Notes: generated by a model from the letters alone, not told the origin. Shown: positions 1 through 7,755, numbered from the stretch's first letter. The stretch: 24,299 nt of DNA from an uncultured Chlorobiaceae bacterium (GCA_903874585.1 CAIQSY010000195.1:1-24299), one strand, 5' to 3'. Numbers and translations: made by a program.

Positions 1-785
1 GAACACTGCTGAAGGCAGAGGTACTGCAAATGGATTTTTTCGATACAGAGCTGTATGAGGTTGAAAATACAACAGATGGCGTACGATATGTGCTGAGAAA
101 AAATTCTGTTCGCAAGGCAGAAATGGCCAAGAATCGCCAAGAACGGATCAATAAAATCCAGCGTTATGTTGAAGAGAAAAACAGTTACCTCTCCGGTTCT
201 GTCAAGCGTGACAAGGATGTTGCTTTCCGATTTCTTCAGAAAAAGATCAGCCAGTACAAGCTCAACGATGTCCTGGAACTGACCAATCAGGAGCGGGTGT
301 TCACGGTAACGGTCAATGAAGAAATACTCAAAGGAGCTGCTCTTCTGGACGGCTGTTATGTGATCAAAACCGATGTAAAGAAGGAGGTTCTTTCGACTCA
401 AGAAGTTCATGACCGATACAAAGATCTGGCAAAAGTAGAGCATGCTTTCCGGACGTTCAAACAAAGTCACCTTGAAATCAGGCCAGTTCATGTGCGAACA
501 GAAGCCAGCACTCGTGGTCATGTATTTGCCGTCATGCTTGCCTACAAAATCGAGCGACAGTTATCAGAACTTTGGAAAAAATGTGAATGCACTGTCCCGG
601 AAGGAATTGATGAACTCGGTGCCATACGCAGCACAATCGTCACTCTCAACGAGGCAAGCTGCCAGAAAATCCCTCAGTCGAAAGGACTTGCCGGAGAGTT
701 GCTTGTCGCGGCCGGAATTACCCTACCAGCAATCATTGAAGCCAAAAATGTCGATGTAGTCACAAGAAAAAAAACTCGCATTTAA
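1..785 (+). CDS. IS1634-type (IS4 superfamily, DDE) transposase, C-terminal part, cut by window edge
   Basis: The reading frame is open from the first bases of the window (codons at 3-29 precede the first ATG at 30), so this is the C-terminal part of a longer protein. About 260 residues are visible; IS1634-family transposases are usually 500-600. Counting from the ATG at 30, the motif Y130-x2-L-x3-E137-x6-K144 matches the YREK signature around the catalytic glutamate of IS4-superfamily enzymes, with Leu in the usual Arg place. A DGCYVIKTD stretch at 107-115 is the conserved strand before it, and 'HAFRTFKQSHLEIRPVHV' follows. The protein would cut and paste its own element. The end at 785 looks natural rather than frameshifted. 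Whether the N-terminal half and left inverted repeat are intact cannot be seen. The family call is by motif recall, not by search. Confidence 0.85.
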   Translation, partial: TLLKAEVLQMDFFDTELYEVENTTDGVRYVLRKNSVRKAEMAKNRQERINKIQRYVEEKNSYLSGSVKRDKDVAFRFLQKKISQYKLNDVLELTNQERVFTVTVNEEILKGAALLDGCYVIKTDVKKEVLSTQEVHDRYKDLAKVEHAFRTFKQSHLEIRPVHVRTEASTRGHVFAVMLAYKIERQLSELWKKCECTVPEGIDELGAIRSTIVTLNEASCQKIPQSKGLAGELLVAAGITLPAIIEAKNVDVVTRKKTRI

Positions 786-848
786 ACGTAAATAATCACT
801 TTACAACGTTTTATAGGAATTTTATTTGCGGAACTTCCGATTCAGCCT

Positions 849-883
849 CGCCGTCCATTATCGTTCTGCGGCAATGGACGGCG
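849..883. repeat. 11-bp inverted repeat between convergent genes (possible terminator)
   Basis: Bases 849-859 (cgccgtccatt) are perfectly complementary to 873-883 (aatggacggcg) around a 13-base loop. The hairpin sits between the end of the transposase gene and the end of the minus-strand aldo/keto reductase. No run of T follows on either strand, so it is not a classical intrinsic terminator. It could be a bidirectional stop, a transcript-stabilising hairpin or part of the insertion element's end. The rest of the gap 786-953 shows a short palindrome cggaa-c-ttccg at 829-839 and nothing else recognisable. Confidence 0.5.
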
Positions 884-953
884 CTTGACGGTGATGTTTG
901 CCAAAACCCAAAACACCATGCCGCATCTCTATCCTCACCCCTGCACCGTACAG

Positions 954-1916
954 TTATTGCGGCATGTCGGCGATATAGCGACTAATGGCGGCAAGTTCAT
1001 CTTCACTGAGGCGGAACTCACCAGCCTTGATAATGCCCTCAACCTGCGCAGCATTTCGCCCGCCAACAATCGCGCCTGTAACAGCGGGATGGCGCAATGT
1101 CCACGCAATAGCAACCTCACCAGCGGAGCAGCCGTGCGGACGACCAATCTTTTTGAGTAGCTCTGCCAGTGCAATGTTGGCGGAGAGGCGTGGCTCCTGA
1201 AACTCTTTGTTGTTGCGCCGCCAGTCATTCGCGGCAAAATTCGCCGCTCGTTCGCGCGTCATGGCACCACTCAACATGCCGGAAAGCATCGGCGAATAGA
1301 TAATTACGCCAATATTATGTTCAAGGCAGAAGGGAAGCAACTCATGCTCAATTGCAGGGCGCAGCATCGAGTAGGGTGGCTGTACCGAAGCCACGGGAGC
1401 TATCGAAAGAGTGCGGCGCAATTGTGCAACACTGAAGTTGGAGACGCCGATATGCCGCACCAGACCCTCCTCCTGCAAACGTGCCATCTCCATCCAGCCC
1501 TCCTCAATATCAGCATCAGGGTTTGGCCAGTGAATCTGGTAGAGGTCAATGGCGTCAACCTTCAGGCGCGTCAAGCTCGCTTCGCACTCGCGCCGTATCG
1601 AGTCGGCTTTGAGGCAGTTGCCAACCTGATGACTATCATCCCACACCAGCGCGCATTTTGTAAAAATCAACGGGCGACTCTTCATGCCGGCAACCGCCTT
1701 TGCCACAAGCTCTTCCGAATGCCCAAGCCCATACACGGCGGCGGTGTCGATCCAGTTCACGCCCAGCTCGATGGCGCGCTCAATTGCGGTAATGGCGTCG
1801 CCATCATCCTGTGCGCCCCAGCCATACGCCCAATCGCCGCCACCAATCGCCCAACTGCCGAAGCCAATGGGAGTAATCTGCATGTCGGTATTTCCAAGCT
1901 GTTTCGATTGCATCAT
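954..1916 (-). CDS. Aldo/keto reductase
   Basis: A 320-residue NAD(P)H-dependent oxidoreductase of the aldo/keto reductase superfamily, expected to be a cytosolic TIM barrel. The catalytic tetrad is visible: Asp57 and Tyr62 in WIDTAAVYG, Lys87 in IFTKC, and His129 in DLYQIHWPNP. The cofactor-binding C-terminal part has GVSNFS (about residue 157) and the GAIVGGRNAAQVE segment near the end. The length is normal for the AKR11/AKR12-like bacterial group. The substrate cannot be told from sequence. Start: two ATGs in a row at 1916 and 1913, with no clear Shine-Dalgarno for either. It lies 66 bases downstream of yifB on the same strand and may be co-transcribed with it, though a perfect palindrome ATAACGTTAT at 1963-1972 lies in the gap. 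Confidence 0.93.
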   Translation of the reverse strand: MMQSKQLGNTDMQITPIGFGSWAIGGGDWAYGWGAQDDGDAITAIERAIELGVNWIDTAAVYGLGHSEELVAKAVAGMKSRPLIFTKCALVWDDSHQVGNCLKADSIRRECEASLTRLKVDAIDLYQIHWPNPDADIEEGWMEMARLQEEGLVRHIGVSNFSVAQLRRTLSIAPVASVQPPYSMLRPAIEHELLPFCLEHNIGVIIYSPMLSGMLSGAMTRERAANFAANDWRRNNKEFQEPRLSANIALAELLKKIGRPHGCSAGEVAIAWTLRHPAVTGAIVGGRNAAQVEGIIKAGEFRLSEDELAAISRYIADMPQ

Positions 1917-1982
1917 GGTATATTCTGATTTATGGTTGTGTCTCTACGGTTGTCTCTCCTCCATAACGTTATCATTTTTATC

Positions 1983-3539
1983 TCAAAAACTCCAGAAATC
2001 GCGATCAAGATTCCGATATTGAATGCCTTGAATCAGATGTTTCAGCGCGATTTTTTCCGCACCTTCCAAATCTGCAATGGTGCGGCTTACCTTCAAAATG
2101 CGGTCGTGAGCACGTGCCGACAAGTTCATGCGGTTCATAGCGTCCATAAGCTTTTGCGAACACTCCTTGTCAAGCCGGCAGAACGTTTTAATCTGCTTGG
2201 TGCTCATCTGTGCGTTGGTGTAAATTTTTGGCGTACTCGTGGTGGCAAAACGCTGCTGTTGAATGTTGCGTGCGGCAATGACGCGATGGCGTATGGTTAT
2301 GGATTTTTCCGCTGTTGATGGAGCAAAAAGGTCAGAATTTTCCACTTTGGGCACGTCAATATGAATATCAATACGGTCGAGCAGTGGTCCTGAAATTTTT
2401 GAGAGGTAACGTTGAATATGTTTTGGTGGTGCCGTCAAGTTGCCATCACGGTCTTTCAATGCACCTGCCGGGCTGGGATTCATTGCGGCAATCAGCATAA
2501 ATCCTGCCGGATATTTTGTGGTAATGGCAATGCGCGACACCGTTACTTCCCGATCTTCCAGTGGTTGCCGCAACACCTCCAAAGCGTTACGACTGAATTC
2601 CGGCAACTCATCAAGAAAAAGAATGCCGTTATGCGCAAGGCTCACCTCACCGGGTTTGGCTGTTGAACCGCCACCAATCAGCGCCACATTACTTGTGGTG
2701 TGGTGCGGACTGCGGAATGGTCGTGTAACCATCAGTGGGCGATCTTTTTCCAGCAGGTTAGCAACCGAATAGATTTTTGTGGTTTCAAGCGACTCTTCAA
2801 AACCGAGAGGCGGTAAAATGCTGGGCAACCCTTTTGCCAGCATTGTTTTGCCGCTGCCCGGAGGACCAATCATAATAACATTATGCCCACCTGCAGCAGC
2901 AATTTCCAGTGCTTTTTTTGCTGCGCCCTGCCCTTTAATATCAGCAAAATCAACAGGATACTCCTGCTCTCTCTCAAAAAGCTCGGCAACATTAACGGTT
3001 ACCGGCGGATGAAGAGTGTTTCCGCCCATCAGAGCCACCGTCTCATTCAGCGTTTCAACACCGAAAACCTCAATCGCGGAGTTTAATGCCGAAATAGCAA
3101 CTGCCGCTTCAGCAGCGTTGGTTCGCGGCACAATCAACCGCTTGATCTGCTCTTTTCCTGCCATCATTGCAACCGGCAGCGCCCCATTGATACGCCGCAA
3201 CGAACCATCAAGCGCTAGTTCGCCCATAATTAAGGTGTCGTCAAATTTGTTGCTGATCAAGTCAAGCGAGCCGAGCAGCCCGATGGCAATAGGGAGGTCA
3301 AAAGCAGTGCCCTCTTTTTTGATATCGGCTGGCGCCAAGTTGACCGTAATCTTTTTTGGCGGGATAATAAAGCCTGAATTTCTGATTGCCGTCAAAATTC
3401 GCTCACGGCTCTCCCTGATAGCATTATCAGGCAGACCAACAACGGTAAATGATGGAATACCATGAGTTACATTGATTTCAACGGTAACTTTCAGCGCATC
3501 AATCCCAATCAGTGCGGCGGCATTAAGTGTGGAGAGCAT
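1983..3539 (-). CDS. comM: YifB/ComM-family Mg-chelatase-like AAA+ ATPase
   Basis: A 518-residue protein with the family's full architecture: an N-terminal Lon/S5-like ChlI domain (about 20-140), an AAA+ core and a C-terminal Mg-chelatase-type domain. Walker A is GPPGSGKT at 225-232. Walker B is ILFLDE at 306-311, preceded by the RPFRSPHHTTS stretch typical of the family. In naturally transformable bacteria ComM is a hexameric helicase that promotes branch migration during DNA integration; the family is widespread in non-competent bacteria as YifB, where its job is less clear. It is not the Mg-chelatase of (bacterio)chlorophyll synthesis, whose subunit BchI is shorter, so the name should not be read that way here in a phototroph. 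Start is ATG at 3539, conserved as MLSTLNAAALIGIDA. Confidence 0.95.
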   Translation of the reverse strand: MLSTLNAAALIGIDALKVTVEINVTHGIPSFTVVGLPDNAIRESRERILTAIRNSGFIIPPKKITVNLAPADIKKEGTAFDLPIAIGLLGSLDLISNKFDDTLIMGELALDGSLRRINGALPVAMMAGKEQIKRLIVPRTNAAEAAVAISALNSAIEVFGVETLNETVALMGGNTLHPPVTVNVAELFEREQEYPVDFADIKGQGAAKKALEIAAAGGHNVIMIGPPGSGKTMLAKGLPSILPPLGFEESLETTKIYSVANLLEKDRPLMVTRPFRSPHHTTSNVALIGGGSTAKPGEVSLAHNGILFLDELPEFSRNALEVLRQPLEDREVTVSRIAITTKYPAGFMLIAAMNPSPAGALKDRDGNLTAPPKHIQRYLSKISGPLLDRIDIHIDVPKVENSDLFAPSTAEKSITIRHRVIAARNIQQQRFATTSTPKIYTNAQMSTKQIKTFCRLDKECSQKLMDAMNRMNLSARAHDRILKVSRTIADLEGAEKIALKHLIQGIQYRNLDRDFWSF

Positions 3540-3789
3540 AGTGCAGAGGATGATAAGTTTCGTTTTTTATACGCAAGATAGTGAAATTAAAAAAAATACG
3601 CGAATATTTCATTCTCGCTTTTTGTGCGGTTATGGGTGAATACAATTTTTTGTTTTTGCTATTGTCGTCATTCTTTCTTGTTCTGTTTTTTCGATGACGG
3701 GGGACGTTTTGTAGCTTATGCGTGCGAGTTATCCGCAAAGCCAAGAGCGGTTTACGTGCTCTTTTCTGTCAGGATCATTCGTGGGGATG

Positions 3790-3803
3790 TGTCACAAATG
3801 ACA
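3790..3803. promoter_or_regulatory. TGTCA-N4-TGACA palindrome upstream of pscC (candidate operator)
   Basis: A perfect 5-4-5 inverted repeat, tgtca-caaa-tgaca, lies about 87 bases upstream of the best -10 box for pscC and 134 bases upstream of its start codon. The half-site length and spacing suit a dimeric helix-turn-helix regulator, possibly of the Crp/Fnr type, but the half-site does not match the canonical Fnr (TTGAT) or Crp (TGTGA) consensus. A 10-base match of this kind occurs by chance in a few hundred bases at low but real frequency, so function is inference only. Confidence 0.3.
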
Positions 3804-3889
3804 AAGTTTTTGTGCGGCAACTATTTTTTTCGATTGTCGCTTTTTGTTGTTTCTGTTTGTCGGCTTTAGTATTTATGCTTATCTTTATT

Positions 3890-3895
3890 TATAAT
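3890..3895 (+). promoter_or_regulatory. Candidate -10 box (TATAAT) for pscC
   Basis: A perfect TATAAT stands 41 bases upstream of the pscC ATG, giving a leader of roughly 35 bases. The -35 region is poor (TTAGTA with an 18-base spacer). Another possible pair, TTGTCG and TATCTT with a 17-base spacer, overlaps just upstream. Confidence 0.35.
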
Positions 3896-3936
3896 CTTTG
3901 GGTTAAGCATCTAACACCTAAAATCACATACATCTC

Positions 3937-4578
3937 ATGGACAAAAAATCAAATGGTAAGCTTCTTGCTGTAGCCGCAGGTGGAGCTGTCTTAATGGGGA
4001 CATGTTTCTTTGGTTTGTCATTTTTGACAGATTACAAGCTCCCCGCTGAAAATCTTTCAGCCATTCTTACTCCTTTACGGTCATTTGCGGGGTGGCTTGC
4101 ACTCATTCTTTTTGCTTCACTCACGATTATGGGTCTTGGCAAAATGTCAGCAAGAATCAGTGATAAGTGGTTTTTAAGTTTTCCTTTGACAATTATTGCA
4201 ATTGTTGCAGTGATGTTTGCTTCACTCTGGTTCAGACCATCTGGTATTCTGCTTTCAACCACAGGTCGCACTGTTACCATGGATGGAAAGTACATTCGTT
4301 CAGCGGCTGAATTAAAAGAGTTTATGGAAAAACCTGTTTTGTCAGCAAACGTTCCAAAAGCACCTGCTGGTTTTGATTTTGAAGCTGCAAAAACGCTCTG
4401 GACGGCAAAGTGCAACACTTGTCATACCCAAGGCTCAACAATGGATGCATTCAAAACCAAGTATAAAAAGACAGGTAAAGTAGATGTAATTGTTGACCGT
4501 ATGCAGGCAACTCCAGGATCAGGTATTTCAGTTGATGAGGCGAAGACTATTATGATTTATATGAACGAAAAGCTCTGA
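3937..4578 (+). CDS. pscC: Photosynthetic reaction centre cytochrome c-551 (PscC, cytochrome c-z)
   Basis: A 213-residue membrane-anchored monoheme cytochrome c. Three hydrophobic segments (about 9-29, 48-67 and 80-98) form the N-terminal anchor. The haem-binding CNTCH is at 159-163, and Met189 in DRMQATPGSGIS is the likely axial ligand. The order 'LTPLRSFAGW', 'IMGLGKMSARISDKWFLSFPL', 'DGKYIRSAAELKEF' and 'PAPAGFDF'-like text is the known PscC pattern of green sulfur bacteria, where the protein donates electrons from menaquinol:cytochrome c oxidoreductase to P840 in the homodimeric reaction centre. The soluble haem domain is periplasmic. Length is close to the family norm (about 206). There is no Shine-Dalgarno before the ATG. 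It is transcribed alone and ends at a strong terminator. Confidence 0.95.
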   Translation: MDKKSNGKLLAVAAGGAVLMGTCFFGLSFLTDYKLPAENLSAILTPLRSFAGWLALILFASLTIMGLGKMSARISDKWFLSFPLTIIAIVAVMFASLWFRPSGILLSTTGRTVTMDGKYIRSAAELKEFMEKPVLSANVPKAPAGFDFEAAKTLWTAKCNTCHTQGSTMDAFKTKYKKTGKVDVIVDRMQATPGSGISVDEAKTIMIYMNEKL

Positions 4579-4611
4579 TCATCGCAATATTGTTGTCAAA
4601 TGCAGTTAAAT

Positions 4612-4641
4612 AAAAAAGCCTCAATTTTTTGAGGCTTTTTT
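4612..4641. terminator. Bidirectional intrinsic terminator between pscC and queF
   Basis: A 13-bp perfect stem (4612-4624 with 4629-4641) has a TTTT loop. It consists of the GC core agcctc/gaggct flanked by A6 and T6 tracts, so it reads as an intrinsic terminator on both strands. It separates the convergent pscC and queF. Confidence 0.93.
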
Positions 4642-4665
4642 ATTGCTTTTTTCTATTTCACCAGT

Positions 4666-5016
4666 TTAAGCTATGGCGCTATAATTCACGGATACCGTTT
4701 CAGTGATACCTCCTCTTGCTTTCCATTCTGTTATCACGGTCATTGAGCGTGGTTGCAGCACCTCAACCAGATCGTCAAGAATTCTGTTGGTGATGTTTTC
4801 ATAAAAAATACCAGCATTACGAAACTCGAAAAAGTAGTATTTCAGTGACTTGAGTTCGACGCAGCTTTTATCAGGAACATATCGAACGGTGATGGAGCCA
4901 AAGTCGGGCAGACCTGTTATCGGGCAGACCGACGTAAACTCCGGGTTGACAATTTCAATGGTATAATCCCTGTTGGGATAGGTGTTATCGAAACGTTCAA
5001 GTATCTCTTTTTTCAT
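4666..5016 (-). CDS. queF: NADPH-dependent 7-cyano-7-deazaguanine (preQ0) reductase, QueF (short, YkvM type)
   Basis: A 116-residue enzyme that reduces the nitrile of preQ0 to preQ1 in queuosine biosynthesis, in the cytosol. The nucleophilic cysteine is Cys31 in TSVCPITGLPDFG, with Asp38 as the expected acid. The family signature E54-L-K-S-L-K59 (QueF motif for NADPH) follows, then YYFFEFRN. Its length matches the short type I QueF, which is related to GTP cyclohydrolase I, rather than the long two-domain E. coli form. It is a single gene, convergent with pscC and divergent from the methyltransferase gene. Start ATG at 5016 has no strong Shine-Dalgarno; the 30 bases upstream hold two copies of CGGTTAA. 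Confidence 0.95.
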   Translation of the reverse strand: MKKEILERFDNTYPNRDYTIEIVNPEFTSVCPITGLPDFGSITVRYVPDKSCVELKSLKYYFFEFRNAGIFYENITNRILDDLVEVLQPRSMTVITEWKARGGITETVSVNYSAIA

Positions 5017-5026
5017 AAGGAATTAA

Positions 5027-5047
5027 CGGTTAAAGTGATGCGGTTAA
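5027..5047. repeat. Two direct CGGTTAA copies just upstream of queF
   Basis: The heptamer cggttaa occurs at 5027-5033 and 5041-5047, 14 bases apart, 10-31 bases upstream of the queF start. On the queF sense strand this reads TTAACCG twice. It does not match the preQ1-I or preQ1-II riboswitch consensus I know. It could be an operator, but the signal is weak. Confidence 0.3.
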
Positions 5048-5171
5048 GGTTTTTTGAAAAGTGGTTCATGGTGCTGTAAAATAGAGAATACATGACGATT
5101 TTTCGGTAACTTGCGTTTACTTTTATTGACGCTTCTCTCAATGGCATTTTATACTTTAGTCTTCTTTCGTC

Positions 5172-5873
5172 ATGATGCAACAATCTCCACAAGAGGCGGG
5201 TGCTGAACTCTCCTCACTTTGTAATGAATTAGCGGCTGAGTATGATTTGACGGAGAGTGCTTATTCGTTTGGTGGTCATTCGTTCAGCTTTTTAAGTGTG
5301 CTTGATAGTTATGCGCTGCTTGACCGTATATCGCCGGAGGAGTTTGTGAAGGATGAGCAGATGCCTTATTGGGCGGAGATATGGCCGTCGGCGATAACGC
5401 TCTCTTCGTTTATTGCTGATGAGCTTCAGATTGAGAGCCAGCACGTGATTGAAATTGGCGCTGGTGTTGGAATGGCATCGGTGGTTGCTGCATGGAAAGG
5501 TGCTTCCGTGCTGGCGACCGACTATTCACTTGAGGCGCTTCGGTTTGCACGTTATAATGGTTTGAAAAACAGAGTGAGCCTTGCGTTTGAACGTCTTGAC
5601 TGGCGCGTTGTGCAGTGCAATGAGCGTTTTGATGTACTCTTTGCGGCTGATGTGCTGTATGAACGAGTGAATTTGCTCCCAATTGTCAATGCGCTTGATA
5701 AGCTGCTGAAGCCGCACGGTGTTGCCTATATTGCTGACCCACGCCGACGGATGGCGGAACAATTTCTGGAGCTTGCCGTCGAAAACAATTTCACCATCAC
5801 CTCATTTCCCAAAAAATATACTGGCAGTTCGGTACCCGTTACCGTCAATATCTACAAGTTGATAAGAGCATGA
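5172..5873 (+). CDS. Class I SAM-dependent methyltransferase (PF10294/METTL21-like)
   Basis: A 233-residue protein with a Rossmann-type methyltransferase core. Motif I is EIGAGVG at 94-100, the acidic residue binding the SAM ribose is Asp117 in LATDYS, and a motif IV-like segment DVLFAADVLYE follows. The PYWAEIWPSAITLSSFI segment before the core (65-81) is typical of the small methyltransferases annotated as lysine or nicotinamide N-methyltransferase-like. The substrate is unknown. Two ATGs at 5172 and 5175 give equal start choices, and neither has a Shine-Dalgarno. The stop overlaps the next start as ATGA (5870-5873), implying translational coupling. Confidence 0.85.
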   Translation: MMQQSPQEAGAELSSLCNELAAEYDLTESAYSFGGHSFSFLSVLDSYALLDRISPEEFVKDEQMPYWAEIWPSAITLSSFIADELQIESQHVIEIGAGVGMASVVAAWKGASVLATDYSLEALRFARYNGLKNRVSLAFERLDWRVVQCNERFDVLFAADVLYERVNLLPIVNALDKLLKPHGVAYIADPRRRMAEQFLELAVENNFTITSFPKKYTGSSVPVTVNIYKLIRA

Positions 5874-6727
5874 ACGAGCAGCAGCTTACGGCGCTTTGGC
5901 GGTATAATGCCGGCAGTGATGCTATGGTCTGGCAGATGATGTTTACCGATAATGGTGATCTTATCGGGCAAAAGCGTTGCTTATCCAAACGGGAAGCATT
6001 TTTTTTTGCTCTTGATACAGCGACAGGGAATCTCTTTTCCGACAATTATGTGCTGATGAATGCTCTGCAAGCAATTCCGGCTGGTGAAGGCTGGTTTACT
6101 GGTCTTGAAACAACCAGCGGTAATCTTGCCTACTGTTACGCTTGCCAAGCGTACAGTCCGGAGCATCAGGGCTTATGGGCAATTGATTTCAGATGCGGCA
6201 GCATGATGTGGCAGCGTTCCGATTTTACGTTTATCGCCAACCTTGGTGAAGCGCTGCTGGTTTGCAAAACATCGCTTTTTAATGGCTTTCCTGAACGCCA
6301 TTTTTTACGGATTGATCCGTTGACTGGCAGCGAGCTTGATCAATTTCCGCTCGATATGGCACAGGTCAACACTCTTCGAGCTGATGCAGCGCCCGAAGAG
6401 GTTCGGCAGCAGATTTTTCTTCCTGATGTTGTGCATGATGGTATGGCTAATGCACAAGGCATGTTGCAGCGCATTGGTGTTTCTGCTGCCAGCCGTTGTG
6501 AGTTGCTTGTGCATGATTCGTTCACCATTGTGGCAGAGCATCAATATTCCTCCTCAACAGCGCTCTGGCACTCCACGTTGCAGGTGTGGAAGCACAACCA
6601 ACCACGGTATTGCGATGTCATGGAAGAGAGCGCATTGCAGCCAAGCTTGAATACCATGCTGCTTCGAGGAGCTAAGCTCTATTATGTAAAAGAGAAAAGC
6701 GAACTTATCTGTGTGGCACTTTCATGA
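5870..6727 (+). CDS. DUF4905-type protein of unknown function
   Basis: A 285-residue soluble protein with no signal peptide or membrane segment. Its beginning (LWRYNAGSDAMVWQMMF...) and repeated short blocks such as FFALDTATGNL, LWAIDFRCGSMMW and FLRIDPLTGSEL resemble the propeller-like strands of the DUF4905 family, known mainly from Bacteroidetes and Chlorobi; I name the family from recall. No catalytic residues can be proposed. It overlaps the upstream methyltransferase and the downstream recombinase by four bases each (ATGA), so the three are probably made together. Whether they share a function is unknown. Confidence 0.75.
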   Translation: MNEQQLTALWRYNAGSDAMVWQMMFTDNGDLIGQKRCLSKREAFFFALDTATGNLFSDNYVLMNALQAIPAGEGWFTGLETTSGNLAYCYACQAYSPEHQGLWAIDFRCGSMMWQRSDFTFIANLGEALLVCKTSLFNGFPERHFLRIDPLTGSELDQFPLDMAQVNTLRADAAPEEVRQQIFLPDVVHDGMANAQGMLQRIGVSAASRCELLVHDSFTIVAEHQYSSSTALWHSTLQVWKHNQPRYCDVMEESALQPSLNTMLLRGAKLYYVKEKSELICVALS

Positions 6728-7755
6728 AACACGCCACACCCGATCCGCCCGATTTTTTATCCTCTCTTTTAGGGAGCAGTTCACTTCCGGTGGTTGATTT
6801 TCTTCATCAGCTCGCCAGCCGTAAAAATTTATCGCCCAACACGGTTATTGCTTATAAAAGCGATCTTCTCCAGTTTTTCACTTTTCTTGTCGAACATTTT
6901 GAGCTTGATGATTTGAGCGCATTTGAGCCTGAGCAAATTACTACGGTGGATGTTCGGCTTTTTATGGGCTCATTGCTCCAGCAAGGCATACAGCAGCGTT
7001 CGATAGCCCGAAAACTTGCTGCATTGAAAAGTTTTTATCGATATCTGCAGGAGAGGGGAAATATCAAAACATCGCTCTTTTCGGCGCTGGTTACCCCAAA
7101 ATATCCGCAACGTGTGCCAGCGTTTTTAACAGAGCAGCAGACGGCAAAGCTTTTTGAGGAAATGCTGCCACCGTCGTCCAGCACAACAGTTGCCATGGAG
7201 GCGCATTTGCTTGAGGCTGCGTTTGTGCTTGAGCGTGACCGGAGTATCCTGGAGCTGTTGTATGGCAGTGGATTGCGTCAGTCGGAGTTGATTGAGTTGA
7301 CGATGACATCGCTCGATTGTGACGGTGGTTTTGTTAAAGTTACGGGAAAAGGGCGCAAGCAGCGGATTGTTCCCATGGGGCAGCCAACGGTTGATGCGCT
7401 TAAAAAATATTTTGAAGTCCGACGAAACTTCTTTAGAATATCAAAGAGAGGGGAGGCGGAACTGCCGCTTTATGTTTCGCATTATGTTTTTCTCACCAAA
7501 AGAGGCGAAAAGCTTTATCCCATGCTTATCCAGCGGTTAACAAGAAAATATCTTGCTTCAGTTACTGAGCAGAAAAAAAAGAATCCTCATCTGTTACGCC
7601 ACTCTTTTGCGACGCATTTGCTGAATAGCGGCGCTGATCTTAAAAGTGTGAGTGAAATGCTGGGTCACAGCAATCTTTCAACCACTGAAATCTATACACA
7701 TGTAACATTTGATCGCTTAAAAGAGGTTTATCTCAAAGCGCATCCCAACGCATAG
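6724..7755 (+). CDS. xerC: Tyrosine recombinase, XerC/XerD family
   Basis: A 343-residue site-specific recombinase. An N-terminal SAM-like core-binding domain (about 20-110; SPNTVIAYKSDLLQF) is followed by the catalytic domain with all six residues in place: Arg185 (SGLRQSEL), Lys209 (VTGKGRKQR), His289 and Arg292 (HLLRHSFATH), His315 (LGHSN) and the nucleophile Tyr324 (TEIYTHV). Xer recombinases resolve chromosome dimers at dif during division. The protein is some 40 residues longer than typical XerC/D, partly through extra residues at about 148-172 between the two domains, and partly in the strand region around 232-250. C versus D cannot be told from one gene. It overlaps the DUF4905 gene by ATGA at 6724. 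Confidence 0.9.
   Translation: MKHATPDPPDFLSSLLGSSSLPVVDFLHQLASRKNLSPNTVIAYKSDLLQFFTFLVEHFELDDLSAFEPEQITTVDVRLFMGSLLQQGIQQRSIARKLAALKSFYRYLQERGNIKTSLFSALVTPKYPQRVPAFLTEQQTAKLFEEMLPPSSSTTVAMEAHLLEAAFVLERDRSILELLYGSGLRQSELIELTMTSLDCDGGFVKVTGKGRKQRIVPMGQPTVDALKKYFEVRRNFFRISKRGEAELPLYVSHYVFLTKRGEKLYPMLIQRLTRKYLASVTEQKKKNPHLLRHSFATHLLNSGADLKSVSEMLGHSNLSTTEIYTHVTFDRLKEVYLKAHPNA

Larger units (their letters stand above)
3540..3936. promoter_or_regulatory. Long AT-rich divergent intergenic region between yifB and pscC
   Basis: This 397-base gap separates divergent yifB and pscC and must hold both promoters. It is rich in T-runs on the plus strand. A consensus -10 hexamer and a short palindrome are listed separately. 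Weak open frames cross it on both strands (for example 3523-3744 minus), but they have low-complexity, basic compositions and no recognisable domain, so I read none of them as a gene. I saw no tRNA, riboswitch or terminator fold. Confidence 0.5.

Noticed and set aside
828..840. Shared 12-mer ggaacttccgat at about 830 and 23361, as possible insertion-element ends
   Set aside because: In 24 kb a few dozen 12-base matches are expected by chance, and the flanking bases diverge at once.
1317..1928. 203-residue plus-strand frame opposite the aldo/keto reductase
   Set aside because: It lies fully antisense to a gene with an intact catalytic tetrad, and its translation has no recognisable domain.
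3016..3465. 149-residue plus-strand frame opposite yifB
   Set aside because: Antisense shadow of a strongly conserved AAA+ gene; Ser/Ala/Ile-rich composition with no domain.
3523..3744. 73-residue minus-strand frame between yifB and pscC
   Set aside because: Overlaps the yifB start, has a Lys/Arg/Asn-rich random-looking composition and no ribosome-binding site.
3722..3973. 83-residue hydrophobic plus-strand frame overlapping the pscC start
   Set aside because: Its hydrophobic appearance comes from T-rich DNA; it runs into pscC in another frame and has no family resemblance.
5017..5171. PreQ1 riboswitch upstream of queF
   Set aside because: No sequence matching the known preQ1 aptamer consensus and no stem with the A-rich tail could be found in the leader.
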